In this document: one piece after another, positions 7,325-16,237 of the stretch
Layout of the letters: every line of letters begins with the position of its first letter
Numbering within the stretch: position 1 is the stretch's first letter
Origin: Mucilaginibacter defluvii
Lineage (GTDB): Bacteria > Bacteroidota > Bacteroidia > Sphingobacteriales > Sphingobacteriaceae
Assembly: GCF_039543225.1 (NCBI RefSeq)
Contig: NZ_BAABJI010000002.1
Location: 1,426,001 to 1,490,000 of the forward strand
Direction of reading: 5' to 3'
Length of the DNA stretch: 64,000 nt
Translations under genes and position numbers: made by a program
Notes under the pieces: generated by a model
What the model was told of the DNA's origin: nothing
The model's input: the letters and a program-made list of their open reading frames with translations, nothing else
Databases searched by the model: none

Positions 7325-8466
7325 GGCGTAAATGTATCAATTATTGTAAATGTACGAAACAACCGCATTATTGTAAAGTACAAATCGCTGTGGTTCGGGG
7401 CTACATGAAAAGTTAAATTCTTCTTGATACCACAGGTATCTGCAATTTCCTTTAGATAACTATTAACTTTTTGATTGGAGAACAAAGGAAATACACGATC
7501 CAGTTTAGTTAAGCGATAATGAGTTCGGTATTTGCAGATGATTGTCTTAGCGACGCCTAAAAGCGGTGTGTTCACCGGGATAGTAGTTTTTTGTCTCAGC
7601 GTTTTTATCCATTCTTCTCCATCTATACCATTAACAACATTACTCTCCGTCAAATTGGCTACATCTACGTAAGCTAGCCCGGTATAACAGCAGAAAACAA
7701 AAATGTCCTTCACTATCTGTAGTCTTTCAATAGTGAATTCCTTTTCTTCAATCAGTTGTAACTCTCTCGAGGTCAAAAAGTCTTTATCAACCCGTTCGTG
7801 TTTCATTTTGTAGTTCTTGAAAGGGTCGTTATTGATCCAGTCAAGCCTTAGCGCGAGACTGGTCATCTTCCTTAAACGGATCAGGTGCTTCATCACACCA
7901 TTGTTATTTAGAGGCTTTTGATGATCGACTGGTTTGTGGCTTCTTAGGAAATGCTCAAAATCTATTACAAACTTGTAATTTATCTCTTGTAGGAGAATTG
8001 TGCGTTTACGGAGTTTGGCCTCAATGAATTTTTGAAGATAACGCTGCGTCACATAATAGTGCTTGAGCGTACTCCAGGTTAATGTTTGGTTAGCCTGCTC
8101 GTTGTGATATTCAAACAGACGAGTAAGTGTATTTGGTTCTTCTCCATCATTTCCGAAAAATGCATCCTTTATGGCTCCAGCAGTCACAAGCTTACCTTTG
8201 AGTAGTATTTGCTGATAACAGTTGCCTAGGCTCAATCTGATCTGGTCAAGCCCACCATTGATAATCTTCACATCGTCCTTATTGCCTTTCCCGGCCCCTT
8301 TACGTTGATCCCAGCATTTTGGATCAATCCATTGCTTTACGGCAAAGTGAATAATTTCGCCGTTTACCGTAATGCGTGCATAAATAGGGGCTTTTCCATC
8401 CTTTAACTTGTCCAGCCGGATGATGAACTGAACCCCGAAAGTGTTCATTGCTTTCATAACCTTCAT
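7303..8466 (-). pseudogene. Truncated tyrosine recombinase (integrase) lacking catalytic end
   Basis: The N-terminal arm-binding and SAM-like core-binding regions are intact, as is the start of the catalytic domain (FCCYTGLAYVDVANL; Ala at the usual Arg I position, as in several Bacteroidota integrases). The protein follows the family as far as LTFHVA (residue about 356), where an intact enzyme continues RHTFAT...; here a 31-residue unrelated tail follows. The HxxR motif, the second His and the Tyr nucleophile are therefore absent. The break lies near 7398 and abuts the promoter region of the XRE gene. It cannot catalyse recombination as read. Confidence 0.85.
7340..7381. promoter_or_regulatory. 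Two direct operator-like repeats upstream of XRE gene
   Basis: ATTATTGTAAATGTAC (7340-7355) and ATTATTGTAAAGTAC (7367-7381) are direct repeats 27 bp apart. A near-consensus -7 box on the minus strand (TACATTTA) lies between the proximal repeat and the ATG at 7324. Likely autoregulatory sites of the XRE protein. Confidence 0.5.
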
Positions 8467-8692
8467 TTTATCTGTTTAAATTGGTATTAATTTGACCCAA
8501 AAACCACAGCTTTTTAGGTATGAAAAGGTTCAAAATCACGCATTTTTACCCCAATTTTATTAAGCTTAAAATATTGATATACAGAATTTTAAACCACTTT
8601 TCTATACCTCAAAGCTAAAAATTCAAAACAGGTTACGGAATAGGTATTGAGAACCTTGCGTTTTTTTGAGATAAAATGAGGAGTTTAAAAGC

Positions 8693-8729
8693 AAAAAAAC
8701 CCGTAAATCATTCAATTTACGGGGTTTTT
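8693..8729. terminator. Bidirectional terminator beside tRNA fragment
   Basis: Perfect 9-bp stem CCCGTAAAT/ATTTACGGG (8700-8708, 8715-8723) with a 6-nt loop, an A-run on the left and a T-run on the right. On the minus strand it lies about 27 nt past the tRNA 3' end, where a tRNA's own terminator would be. Confidence 0.75.
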
Positions 8730-8750
8730 ACACCTTTTAAGGTAAGATTT

Positions 8751-8773
8751 GTGCGCCCACCTGGGCTCGAACC
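8751..8773 (-). other. tRNA 3'-end fragment (integration scar/att site)
   Basis: Minus-strand GGTTCGAGCCCAGGTGGGCGCAC has the T-loop (GGTTCGAGC), the 3' side of the T stem and the 3' acceptor strand plus discriminator of a tRNA. The bases upstream of GGTTC do not complete a T stem and no anticodon arm follows, so only the last 23 nt are present. A displaced tRNA 3' end is the usual footprint of tyrosine-recombinase integration. The parent may be a CAU-type tRNA with a GCGCCCA acceptor, recalled from memory and not verifiable here. Confidence 0.7.
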
Positions 8774-8891
8774 TATTTCTAAAATGTGCTTATTATCAGC
8801 TATTTACAAAGAAAGTCAATCTTCAGGTGCTTAGTTAGGTGCCCACTTTATTGACTACTCAAAGATACCAAAATCATTACGTTTCTGCCAA

Positions 8892-9611
8892 TTACATTTT
8901 TCTGAAGTATGCGTGATTATACATCTCACCGAATAGGGCAACAATTTTTTCAGGTTTATCCTTAAAGAAGATGTCGAAGGCTAGTTTGACGCCAGGGTTG
9001 ATATCTATGCCCTGAGCATTCTCCTCTGGGTCATAATAATCCATTAGAATGCATACGGCATTCTTAGCCATCCTCGGGTAGATGCTTTCGAAGCAGTGAA
9101 GCATTACATCACGGTGAGCATATTTATCGCCCCCAAATCCGCAGTCTATGTGTACAAATGCGATCCCTTCAGGTAACTCATTCGGTAAGGTATCCTTGAA
9201 GTCCCCTTTGTGAATGATCGGCTGTTTAAGCCCGGCAAGCCGGAAGTTTTCTTTTAATTCTTCCTCGACATTACCCTTGAAAGTAAAGGGAACGTGAAAA
9301 CTGTCGAACAGGTGCAACTTCTTGTCTGATCCATTTTGCTCGATAACCTTTTCAAATAATATTGCACATTGGCCGGTGAAACAACCCAATTCAATAACTT
9401 CTCCTGGTACGTTGTAGGCAATAACGGAATCGATCAGGTGGTAATAATTGATCCGTTGTTCAACGGTGTTCATGTCCACACTGGTGTCCTGTTGTTTAAT
9501 GTGAAGTCCCGTTTTTAAAAATCGAAGTCCTTTATTGACGAGGTCAATAGTTTTGGATTCTTTACGGTCTTGAATTGAATACGGCTTTTGGGTGATAAAG
9601 TAATTGTTCAT
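8892..9611 (-). CDS. TylF/MycF-like SAM-dependent methyltransferase
   Basis: A 239-residue cytosolic class I methyltransferase. The SAM-binding glycine-rich region is VIELGCFTGQCAILF (about residues 78-92). Further motifs are VHIDCGF and the TylF-family stretch MDYYDPEENAQGIDINPGV. Members methylate hydroxyls on macrolide or polysaccharide sugars; many remote homologues have unknown substrates. No sugar-biosynthesis or antibiotic genes lie nearby, so the substrate cannot be inferred. It stands alone between the tRNA scar and the divergent copper island, and may be cargo or a chromosomal leftover. Confidence 0.7.
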   Translation of the reverse strand: MNNYFITQKPYSIQDRKESKTIDLVNKGLRFLKTGLHIKQQDTSVDMNTVEQRINYYHLIDSVIAYNVPGEVIELGCFTGQCAILFEKVIEQNGSDKKLHLFDSFHVPFTFKGNVEEELKENFRLAGLKQPIIHKGDFKDTLPNELPEGIAFVHIDCGFGGDKYAHRDVMLHCFESIYPRMAKNAVCILMDYYDPEENAQGIDINPGVKLAFDIFFKDKPEKIVALFGEMYNHAYFRKM

Positions 9612-9734
9612 AAATAAGGAAATTGATTACAACCGGCTTGGATTAACAAATCAAGGTTATAAAAATTATGCTGACTAAAAAAAAGTTTAGCAGAAATTCT
9701 GTAAATTTTTCACAAAATACTATAAAGTCAACAC

Positions 9735-9755
9735 GTACCGCTGCTGGTACTTTTG
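9735..9755 (+). promoter_or_regulatory. copA promoter -7 box overlapped by inverted repeat
   Basis: GTACC-gctgct-GGTAC (9735-9750) overlaps TACTTTTG (9748-9755), a perfect -7 box 22 bp before the copA ATG. No good -33 TTG is seen, so activation by a bound regulator is plausible. Confidence 0.5.
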
Positions 9756-9777
9756 TAACGTTAATTAAACAATACAA

Positions 9778-12006
9778 ATGGCAGCACAATTAGAAACACT
9801 TACATTTCCCGTTACAGGCATGACCTGCGCGGGATGCGCAGCCAGTGTGGAATCTATGATTGGTGCTCAGACTGGAGTTGAAAAGGCGGAAGTGAATTAC
9901 GCCACTCAATCCGTGAAAGTAGCATTTCATCCGGACGTCGTTAAACCAAGCAGTCTTCAGCAATCAGTCCAGTCCATTGGTTACGATCTCATCATTGATA
10001 CGATCAATGCTCAGGAAAAACAAAAGGAAGCCCAGCAGAGTCATTACAAACAGCTGAAGCGAAACCTGCTTTGGGCTACGATACTAACAATACCGGTTGT
10101 TTTAATTGGTATGGTTTTCATGACGATACCTTATGCAAACTATATCATGCTTGCGCTTACAGCTCCCGTATTGTTTATTGCCGGGCGTAATTTTTTCGTG
10201 AACGCATGGAACCAGGCTGGTCATGGCCGTGCAAATATGGACACCCTTGTCGCAATGAGTACGGGCATTGCTTTTCTTTTCAGCGTATTCAATACGTTCA
10301 ATCCAGAGTTTTGGCATCAACGAGGGCTTCATCCACATGTTTATTACGAAGCCGCTTCAGTGGTAATCGTCTTCATCATGCTCGGCAAACTGTTAGAGGA
10401 AAGGGCTAAATCTAATACCTCTTCTGCTATTAAAAAACTTATCGGCTTACAGCCTAAAACAGTAACGCTGATTACAGCAGAAGGAGAAAAAGAGGTTCCT
10501 GTTTCAGAAGTGCAGATCGGTGACTGCCTTCTTGTTAAACCAGGTGAAAAAATCCCGGTAGATGGTGCTGTAACGGAAGGGCATTCCTTTGTGGATGAAA
10601 GTATGATTACAGGAGAACCGATACCCGTGCAAAAAGATGCCGGTGACCGTATATTTGCCGGAACGGTGAACCAGAAAGGCAGCTTTCAATTTGTTGCAGA
10701 AAAAGTGGGTAGCAGCACCTTGCTTGCTCAGATTATACAACTCGTACAGGATGCGCAGGGTTCGAAAGCTCCGGTTCAAAAGCTGGTTGATAAAATTGCA
10801 GGCGTCTTTGTTCCGGTCGTTCTATTGATCGCACTTGTCACATTAGTAGCATGGCTTCTTTTTGGCGGACAACATGCACTTACCCATGGACTGCTGTCCA
10901 TGGTAACGGTATTAGTCATCGCCTGTCCCTGCGCTTTAGGCCTTGCAACACCTACTGCAATTATGGTAGGTATCGGAAAAGGTGCTGAAACCGGCATTCT
11001 CATTAAGGATGCAGAAGGGCTAGAACTCGCTTATAAAGTTAATGCAATTGTTCTGGATAAAACCGGAACAATAACAGAAGGTAAGCCTGTGGTGACCGAC
11101 CTTGTATGGTCAGAAGGTCTAGAAAACACTGAAGAGCTGAAAGCTATCCTCCTGGGACTGGAACAGCAGTCAGAACATCCTCTAGCTGAAGCACTCGTTA
11201 CTTACCTGAAAGCAGATGGAGCTGTCGCAGTAAAAATACGCGAATTCAGCAGCCTGACCGGTCATGGTGTTGAAGGATATCATAAAGGACAATTATACCG
11301 GGTTGGCACAGCGAAATTGGCCACACAGCAAAACCTGCAATGTTCACCCTATTTAACGGATAAAGCGGACGAGTACCTAAATGATGCGAAAACGGTTGTC
11401 TATTTTATGAATTCCGAAATGATTATTGCCTTTGCGGCCATCGCCGATCAAATTAAAAGTGGTTCAGCAGAAGCGATCAGCCAGTTGAAAAAACAGGGCA
11501 TCGAGGTATACATGCTGACAGGTGATAATGCACAAACGGCAGCCGCAATTGCACGCAAAGCAGGCATTGAGCAGTTCCAGGCGGAGGCCTTACCGAACGA
11601 TAAAGCAGAGTTTATCAAAGCCTTACAGGCCCAACAAAAAACTGTAGCCATGATTGGCGATGGTATCAATGATAGCCAGGCGCTCGTGCAGGCTGATGTT
11701 TCTATTGCAATGGGCAAAGGTTCTGATATCGCAATAGATGTATCTAAGATTACGCTGGTCTCGGCTGATTTGCGACAGGTTCCAAAAGCGTTAAGGCTGT
11801 CCAAGTTGACAGTTAGAACGATTCGGCAAAATTTGTTTTGGGCATTCATTTATAACGTCATTGGCATTCCGGTTGCAGCAGGAATACTTTTTCCCCTGAA
11901 CGGATTTTTACTGAATCCGATGATTGCAGGTGCAGCAATGGCGTTAAGCTCTGTATCTGTGGTCAGCAACAGTTTACGGCTCAGATTTTCTAAACTCAGT
12001 TTATAA
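9778..12006 (+). CDS. copA: Cu(+)-exporting P1B-1 ATPase CopA
   Basis: A 742-residue inner-membrane copper(I) pump. Order of parts: one N-terminal HMA domain with GMTCAGC (C17, C20), eight predicted membrane helices, actuator TGEP, and the CPC metal site in TM6 (C383-P-C385). These are followed by phosphorylation site DKTGT (D427), TGDN, and hinge GDGIND (about 627-632). TM7 has YN...IP and TM8 has MALSS, the P1B-1 signature for Cu(I)/Ag(I). It heads the copper island and is followed 20 bp later by a CopZ-type chaperone, the usual donor. Complete. Confidence 0.95.
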   Translation: MAAQLETLTFPVTGMTCAGCAASVESMIGAQTGVEKAEVNYATQSVKVAFHPDVVKPSSLQQSVQSIGYDLIIDTINAQEKQKEAQQSHYKQLKRNLLWATILTIPVVLIGMVFMTIPYANYIMLALTAPVLFIAGRNFFVNAWNQAGHGRANMDTLVAMSTGIAFLFSVFNTFNPEFWHQRGLHPHVYYEAASVVIVFIMLGKLLEERAKSNTSSAIKKLIGLQPKTVTLITAEGEKEVPVSEVQIGDCLLVKPGEKIPVDGAVTEGHSFVDESMITGEPIPVQKDAGDRIFAGTVNQKGSFQFVAEKVGSSTLLAQIIQLVQDAQGSKAPVQKLVDKIAGVFVPVVLLIALVTLVAWLLFGGQHALTHGLLSMVTVLVIACPCALGLATPTAIMVGIGKGAETGILIKDAEGLELAYKVNAIVLDKTGTITEGKPVVTDLVWSEGLENTEELKAILLGLEQQSEHPLAEALVTYLKADGAVAVKIREFSSLTGHGVEGYHKGQLYRVGTAKLATQQNLQCSPYLTDKADEYLNDAKTVVYFMNSEMIIAFAAIADQIKSGSAEAISQLKKQGIEVYMLTGDNAQTAAAIARKAGIEQFQAEALPNDKAEFIKALQAQQKTVAMIGDGINDSQALVQADVSIAMGKGSDIAIDVSKITLVSADLRQVPKALRLSKLTVRTIRQNLFWAFIYNVIGIPVAAGILFPLNGFLLNPMIAGAAMALSSVSVVSNSLRLRFSKLSL

Positions 12007-12025
12007 TAACTATTTGAATAATATC

Positions 12026-12238
12026 ATGGAAACTTTAAAATTTAAAACCAATATCAAATGCGGCGGCTGTATCGCTACGGTAACTCCTTCAATGAATAAA
12101 TTAAAAGGTGTGGAAAAATGGGAAGTAGATACTACTAACCCGGATAAGATCCTAACAGTTCAGGCGCAGACTGATCTGTCCCCTGAACTAATCATCAGTG
12201 CATTGAAAGAGAAAGGCTACCAGGCAGAAAAATTGTAA
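12026..12238 (+). CDS. copZ: CopZ-like copper chaperone (HMA domain)
   Basis: A 70-residue single HMA domain. The metal loop is KCGGC, close to the start (about residues 9-13), with the expected beta-alpha-beta-beta-alpha-beta length. Such proteins carry Cu(I) in the cytosol and hand it to the CopA N-domain. The ATG at 12026 is preferred to an upstream TTG because the domain begins immediately after it. It is close behind copA and probably co-transcribed. Confidence 0.85.
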   Translation: METLKFKTNIKCGGCIATVTPSMNKLKGVEKWEVDTTNPDKILTVQAQTDLSPELIISALKEKGYQAEKL

Positions 12239-12275
12239 TCATGGCTAGCTTTTGTAAGCAGCCTTTTATTTGAAT

Positions 12276-12304
12276 AACTCATATCGGACAATACTGAGTT
12301 TTTT
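12276..12304 (+). terminator. Weak terminator after copZ
   Basis: AACTCA/TGAGTT stem with a 13-nt loop followed by T residues, 37 bp after the copZ stop. The stem is short. Confidence 0.4.
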
Positions 12305-12348
12305 CAATTAAGTGGAACAATTGTAACGATTTTGTGTAGTATTATTGG

Positions 12349-12807
12349 ATGAGAAAACTAGGTGCAATAAGTCTCGCTGCGTTTTACCTGTTATTAACAA
12401 CAGGTGCATTTGCATGCGTGTTACATTGCACTGAAGTTTTTTTAATCGGGCCCAAAATAGCTACCGAACAACACCACGAGCATGAAGTGAATGAACATCA
12501 TGATGATGATCATGACAAGGATATTCATTCTAAGGAAAAGGGTAAGCACAAAGATGATTGCGGATCAGGCAAAGATTGTGATTGCTGCAGTAAAGACCAT
12601 GGCCTGTACGTGGTAAAAGAAAATCTAAGTAACTACGATGAACTTCAAATGATCGTCCAGGAGTTCATCATATCATACCATATTGGTATACAGTTACCTC
12701 CCGTACCTGTATACAGTAAAGTATTAGTTCGCTGGCCGGATGCAACCGGACCCCCGCGTTCACCAAGTATTCCGCTATACATATCCCATCGTACCCTTCT
12801 TATTTGA
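12349..12807 (+). CDS. Secreted His/Asp/Cys-rich putative metal-binding protein
   Basis: A 152-residue protein with an N-terminal signal-like helix (LGAISLAAFYLLLTTGAFA) and then CVLHC. A dense His/Asp/Glu run follows at about residues 43-65 (HHEHEVNEHHDDDHDKD) and a Cys cluster CGSGKDCDCC at about 73-82. The composition indicates binding of soft or borderline metal ions outside the cytoplasm. I do not recognise a family. It lies between copZ and the HMA-AraC regulator, so a copper buffering or sensing role is likely but inferred. Confidence 0.6.
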   Translation: MRKLGAISLAAFYLLLTTGAFACVLHCTEVFLIGPKIATEQHHEHEVNEHHDDDHDKDIHSKEKGKHKDDCGSGKDCDCCSKDHGLYVVKENLSNYDELQMIVQEFIISYHIGIQLPPVPVYSKVLVRWPDATGPPRSPSIPLYISHRTLLI

Positions 12808-12878
12808 TTCAAGCATTGCCGCGACTCCCAACTGCGGCGGGACACTCCTATGGTCTATCATTTAGCTTGAATTAACAC

Positions 12879-13442
12879 ATGACACTATTTATTAAGAATA
12901 TGGTTTGCGACCGTTGCATTATGGTCGTACGCCAGCAACTGGAAAGTTTAGGGTTATCCGTCGATGCTATTACACTAGGCACGGCCAATATTCATCCTGA
13001 CCCGGATGAAAGCCAATTATCCCATTTGACCTCTATGCTTAAGGTATCAGGCTTTGAGCTCATCAATAAGGAAAAGGATAAGCTTATTGAGCGAATAAAA
13101 AACGTTGTTATTGAAATCGTACACCAGGGTGACCTAAGTGAAATCCAGGGAAATATCATGACATCAATAGCTGATCGACTATGTAAAGACTACGCCTATC
13201 TCAGTCGTCTTTTCTCTGAATCAGAGGATACGACCATTGAGAAATTTATTATCCAACAAAAGATAGAGAAGGTTAAGGAATTAATACAATACGGTGAGCT
13301 TAACATTACGGAGATCGCTTACAGTATGGGTTACAGCAGTAGTGCACACTTATCCGCACAATTCAAGAGTGTTACTGGCATGAGTCCCCGTCAATACAAG
13401 TCCTGTGGCGATCCATCCCGTAAATCACTTGATAAAGTATAA
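12879..13442 (+). CDS. AraC-type regulator with N-terminal HMA-like metal site
   Basis: A 187-residue fusion. Residues 1-65 look like a degenerate heavy-metal-associated domain with NMVCDRC (C10, C13) in the metal-loop position. A linker helix follows, then an AraC/XylS DNA-binding domain at about 100-180 with two HTH units (KDYAYLSRLFSE; ITEIAYSMGYSSSAHLSAQFKSVTGMSPRQYK). It would be a one-component copper sensor: Cu(I) bound by the N-domain alters DNA binding. It sits immediately before the multicopper oxidase gene. Metal specificity is inferred from context. Confidence 0.8.
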   Translation: MTLFIKNMVCDRCIMVVRQQLESLGLSVDAITLGTANIHPDPDESQLSHLTSMLKVSGFELINKEKDKLIERIKNVVIEIVHQGDLSEIQGNIMTSIADRLCKDYAYLSRLFSESEDTTIEKFIIQQKIEKVKELIQYGELNITEIAYSMGYSSSAHLSAQFKSVTGMSPRQYKSCGDPSRKSLDKV

Positions 13443-13452
13443 AGACACTACT

Positions 13453-16206
13453 ATGAAAAGCATTAAAACGTTAATTTCTATATGGCTTCTGGTACTAACA
13501 GCTCAGGCAAATGCACAGCAGCATAACATGCCCGGCATGAATATGAGTGGCAAGCAGGCTCCAATGGCTAAGAAGCCCCTGCCTTACGCTAAAGGCAAGA
13601 ATAAAAAAAGTACTTCAAAACAGAAGACTGACAAAGCAATGAAAAGCATGGGCCATACGAAAAGTCTGAACATGCAGCATTTCGGGGGCGGACGCTCTAA
13701 AGCCGAATCGAATCGTGTTAAGCCGATGTCAGATCATGATATGATGGATACGGATATGGCAATGCCGGATCATCCAATGAAAGGGATGGATATGAATCAT
13801 CCAGAAAAGTCTTCGGAGATGAATATGCAAAGTATGCAGGCGCGACCGGGAGACACAATTAAGAGTACTTCCTCTTCATTAAATGATCACCTGATACATG
13901 TTGGCAAGCGCGTTACATACGATCTTTACATCAATGACACGGTTGCAGCTTATGCAGGCAAAAAGGTAAAAGCGCTTGCCATCAATGGTCAGATTCCTGG
14001 CCCTGTGCTCCGATTCACTGAGGGAGATACTGCCGTTATCCGGGTACACAACCTGCGCAAAAAAGAAACTTCGATACACTGGCATGGGCTGTTGGTACCT
14101 AACAAATACGATGGTGTGCCCTACATCAGCACAGTGCCGATAGCGGCTGGCACAACCTATACCAATATCATTCCGCTTCATCAGACGGGTACTTACTGGT
14201 ATCACACCCATACGGAACTGGATGAGCAGGCTGGTCTTTACGGCCCCATTGTTATTGAGCCTCAAGCAGAAAAGGATCAGGTGAAAGAACAGGTGCTTAT
14301 GCTTTCGGATTGGACGAACTATCAGCCTAAAGAAGTGCTCCGAATGCTGAAGCGGGGAACGGATTGGTTCTCGATACAAAAAGGGAGTGTCTTGAGTTAT
14401 GGCGGTGCATTTGCCCAGGGCTATCTTGGTGACCGTTTAAAACTAGATTGGATGCGCATGCCAGCGATGGATCTGCTGGATGTTAAGTACGATCGCTTTC
14501 TTGTTAACGGTAAAACAGACCAGCAACTTACACAGTTCGGGCCGGGACAAACGGTAAAACTGCGCATTATCAATGGTTCCGCCTCCAGTTATTTTTGGCT
14601 GAATTTTGCAGGCGGTCCGATGACGGTCGTTGCAGCGGACGGCCTAAATGTAAAACCTGTTACGGTAGACAAGATTCTGATTGGCACAGCAGAAACTTAT
14701 GATGTACTCATCAAAATACCGTCTACGGGCAAGTATGAATTTAGGGCGACTTACCAGGATATCTCCGGGAAGGTTTCTGCCTGGCTAGGAGCCGGAAAAG
14801 AGGTCAAAGCGACAGACATACCAAAAGTGAACTATTATAAGTTCGCTCACACTTTTAACCGCATGATGACCCAGATGAAAATGCCTATGAACAGGGTCCC
14901 CAACGCAAAAGTCAAAAATGATGGTTTGTCCTTCAGCACCAGCGACGTGCCAATGAGTATGAAAGGCATGGATATGAAGGGAATGAACAAGGATACCCAA
15001 CCTGGCGCTAAAATGCCACAGATGGAGATGAAGACAAAAGCCGATACGGGTATGAGTATGCAGAACCATCAAGGCATGAATATGGCCAAGAACGAAAGCA
15101 GCAAGTCTGGTATGGATGATATGCAAATGGGCGGCATGAACATGAAGGGTATGAGTATGAATATGCCGGACGACGGAAGAGGTACGCCAATGGGACCGGG
15201 AGGCTCTTTGCTCCTTGGATTAGGCGGCGATGGAAAAATTTTAAGTTATGATCAGTTGGAAGCCAATAGTACAACTGCTTTCGACGGAAGGCATACGGTC
15301 CGGACATATCACCTATATCTTACGGGTAGTATGATTCGTTATACCTGGCTCATTAATAACAAAGCCCTTTCCGAAGCCGACCGCTTACTGATTCGTAAGG
15401 GAGAGATTGTTCGCTTCGTATTTCATAATACGACCATGATGGAGCATCCCATGCACTTGCACGGGCACTTCTTTAGGGTACTAAACAATAAGGGGACATC
15501 ATCACCACTAAAACATACGGTAAGTATTGAACCCATGCAGGTGCAGACGATTGAGTTTCTTGCCGATGATTCGCATGACTGGTTTTTCCACTGCCACACG
15601 CTTTATCACATGATGTCAGGCATGGCGCGTGTTGTTCGGTATGAAGACAATCCGAGTAACACTGAAGTTGCGAAATATCAACCGCGAAATCCGGTCATCA
15701 ACGATGACCGGCAATTCTACACATGGTTTCAAGCATCATTCCACTCACAAACAAGTATCGGTTCATTATTTATCTCCAATACGCGTTATGAATTCAATGC
15801 CAACTACCGGTTCAGTTATGATGGGCGTTATGAAATCGACCCTCGCTTTCAGCGGTATCTTGATAACGGTCAATATTTTGCAGCGTACGTAGGTGCTGAA
15901 TTTGAAAAAAATGAGAAAGGTGGCCGTTTTATTAAAGACGGCAGCAATGTGGCGGTCGTCGGTTTAAGATACTTATTGCCCATGTTCATCCAAACTGATG
16001 CACGGATCAGCCATAAAGGCAGATTACGCTTTACCGTGAGCCGTGAAGACATTCCGTTAACAAGCCGACTTTATCTCGGCGCATCCTACAACACAGACAG
16101 TGAATGGCAAGCTGATACACGTTATGTGCTCTCCAAATTTTTTGCGCTTTCAGCCAGCTATGATAACCAGTACGGATTTGGCGGCGGTATCACTATACTC
16201 TATTAA
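13453..16206 (+). CDS. Multicopper oxidase (copper resistance) with Met-rich inserts and barrel-like tail
   Basis: A 917-residue exported enzyme that would oxidise Cu(I) to Cu(II) in the periplasm. A signal peptide (LISIWLLVLTAQANA) is followed by a Met/His/Lys-rich region (to about residue 135). Cupredoxin domains come next with all four copper motifs: IHWHG (H209), WYHTH, HPMHLHGH and HCHTLYHM (H713-C-H715). A second Met-rich insert spans roughly residues 490-580. The last ~170 residues are beta-rich and end in an aromatic residue (GGGITILY), unlike plain oxidases and reminiscent of CopB-type outer-membrane barrels. Start chosen at 13453, where the signal peptide begins. Confidence 0.88.
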   Translation: MKSIKTLISIWLLVLTAQANAQQHNMPGMNMSGKQAPMAKKPLPYAKGKNKKSTSKQKTDKAMKSMGHTKSLNMQHFGGGRSKAESNRVKPMSDHDMMDTDMAMPDHPMKGMDMNHPEKSSEMNMQSMQARPGDTIKSTSSSLNDHLIHVGKRVTYDLYINDTVAAYAGKKVKALAINGQIPGPVLRFTEGDTAVIRVHNLRKKETSIHWHGLLVPNKYDGVPYISTVPIAAGTTYTNIIPLHQTGTYWYHTHTELDEQAGLYGPIVIEPQAEKDQVKEQVLMLSDWTNYQPKEVLRMLKRGTDWFSIQKGSVLSYGGAFAQGYLGDRLKLDWMRMPAMDLLDVKYDRFLVNGKTDQQLTQFGPGQTVKLRIINGSASSYFWLNFAGGPMTVVAADGLNVKPVTVDKILIGTAETYDVLIKIPSTGKYEFRATYQDISGKVSAWLGAGKEVKATDIPKVNYYKFAHTFNRMMTQMKMPMNRVPNAKVKNDGLSFSTSDVPMSMKGMDMKGMNKDTQPGAKMPQMEMKTKADTGMSMQNHQGMNMAKNESSKSGMDDMQMGGMNMKGMSMNMPDDGRGTPMGPGGSLLLGLGGDGKILSYDQLEANSTTAFDGRHTVRTYHLYLTGSMIRYTWLINNKALSEADRLLIRKGEIVRFVFHNTTMMEHPMHLHGHFFRVLNNKGTSSPLKHTVSIEPMQVQTIEFLADDSHDWFFHCHTLYHMMSGMARVVRYEDNPSNTEVAKYQPRNPVINDDRQFYTWFQASFHSQTSIGSLFISNTRYEFNANYRFSYDGRYEIDPRFQRYLDNGQYFAAYVGAEFEKNEKGGRFIKDGSNVAVVGLRYLLPMFIQTDARISHKGRLRFTVSREDIPLTSRLYLGASYNTDSEWQADTRYVLSKFFALSASYDNQYGFGGGITILY

Positions 16207-16237
16207 ATTTTATTTAATCACCATTAATAAATAATCT

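Larger units (their letters stand above)
4354..8773. mobile_element. Remnant of a small mobilizable/integrative element
   Basis: HTH protein, candidate oriT, mobC, relaxase, RRM protein, XRE regulator and a broken tyrosine integrase lie in a compact block next to a tRNA 3' fragment. This is the composition of a Bacteroidota integrative mobilizable element. The integrase damage means it is not self-excising. The outer limits are approximate. Confidence 0.55.
8467..8891. other. Gap with terminator and tRNA scar
   Basis: AT-rich and without genes. It holds the bidirectional terminator at 8693-8729, the tRNA 3' fragment at 8751-8773, and TCAGGTGCTTAGTTAGGTGCCCAC (8823-8846). The last could be a decayed D-arm/acceptor remnant of the same tRNA, which is weak. 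Confidence 0.5.

Noticed and set aside
8821..8850. Possible 5' half of the same tRNA (D-arm-like TCAGGTGCTTAGTTA)
   Set aside because: Only a short imperfect match, wrong spacing to the 3' fragment and no anticodon arm, so it is not called as a tRNA gene.
14785..15126. Long His-rich minus-strand open frame opposite the first multicopper oxidase
   Set aside because: It is the antisense of the Met-rich (ATG) repeats, which read CAT (His) on the other strand.
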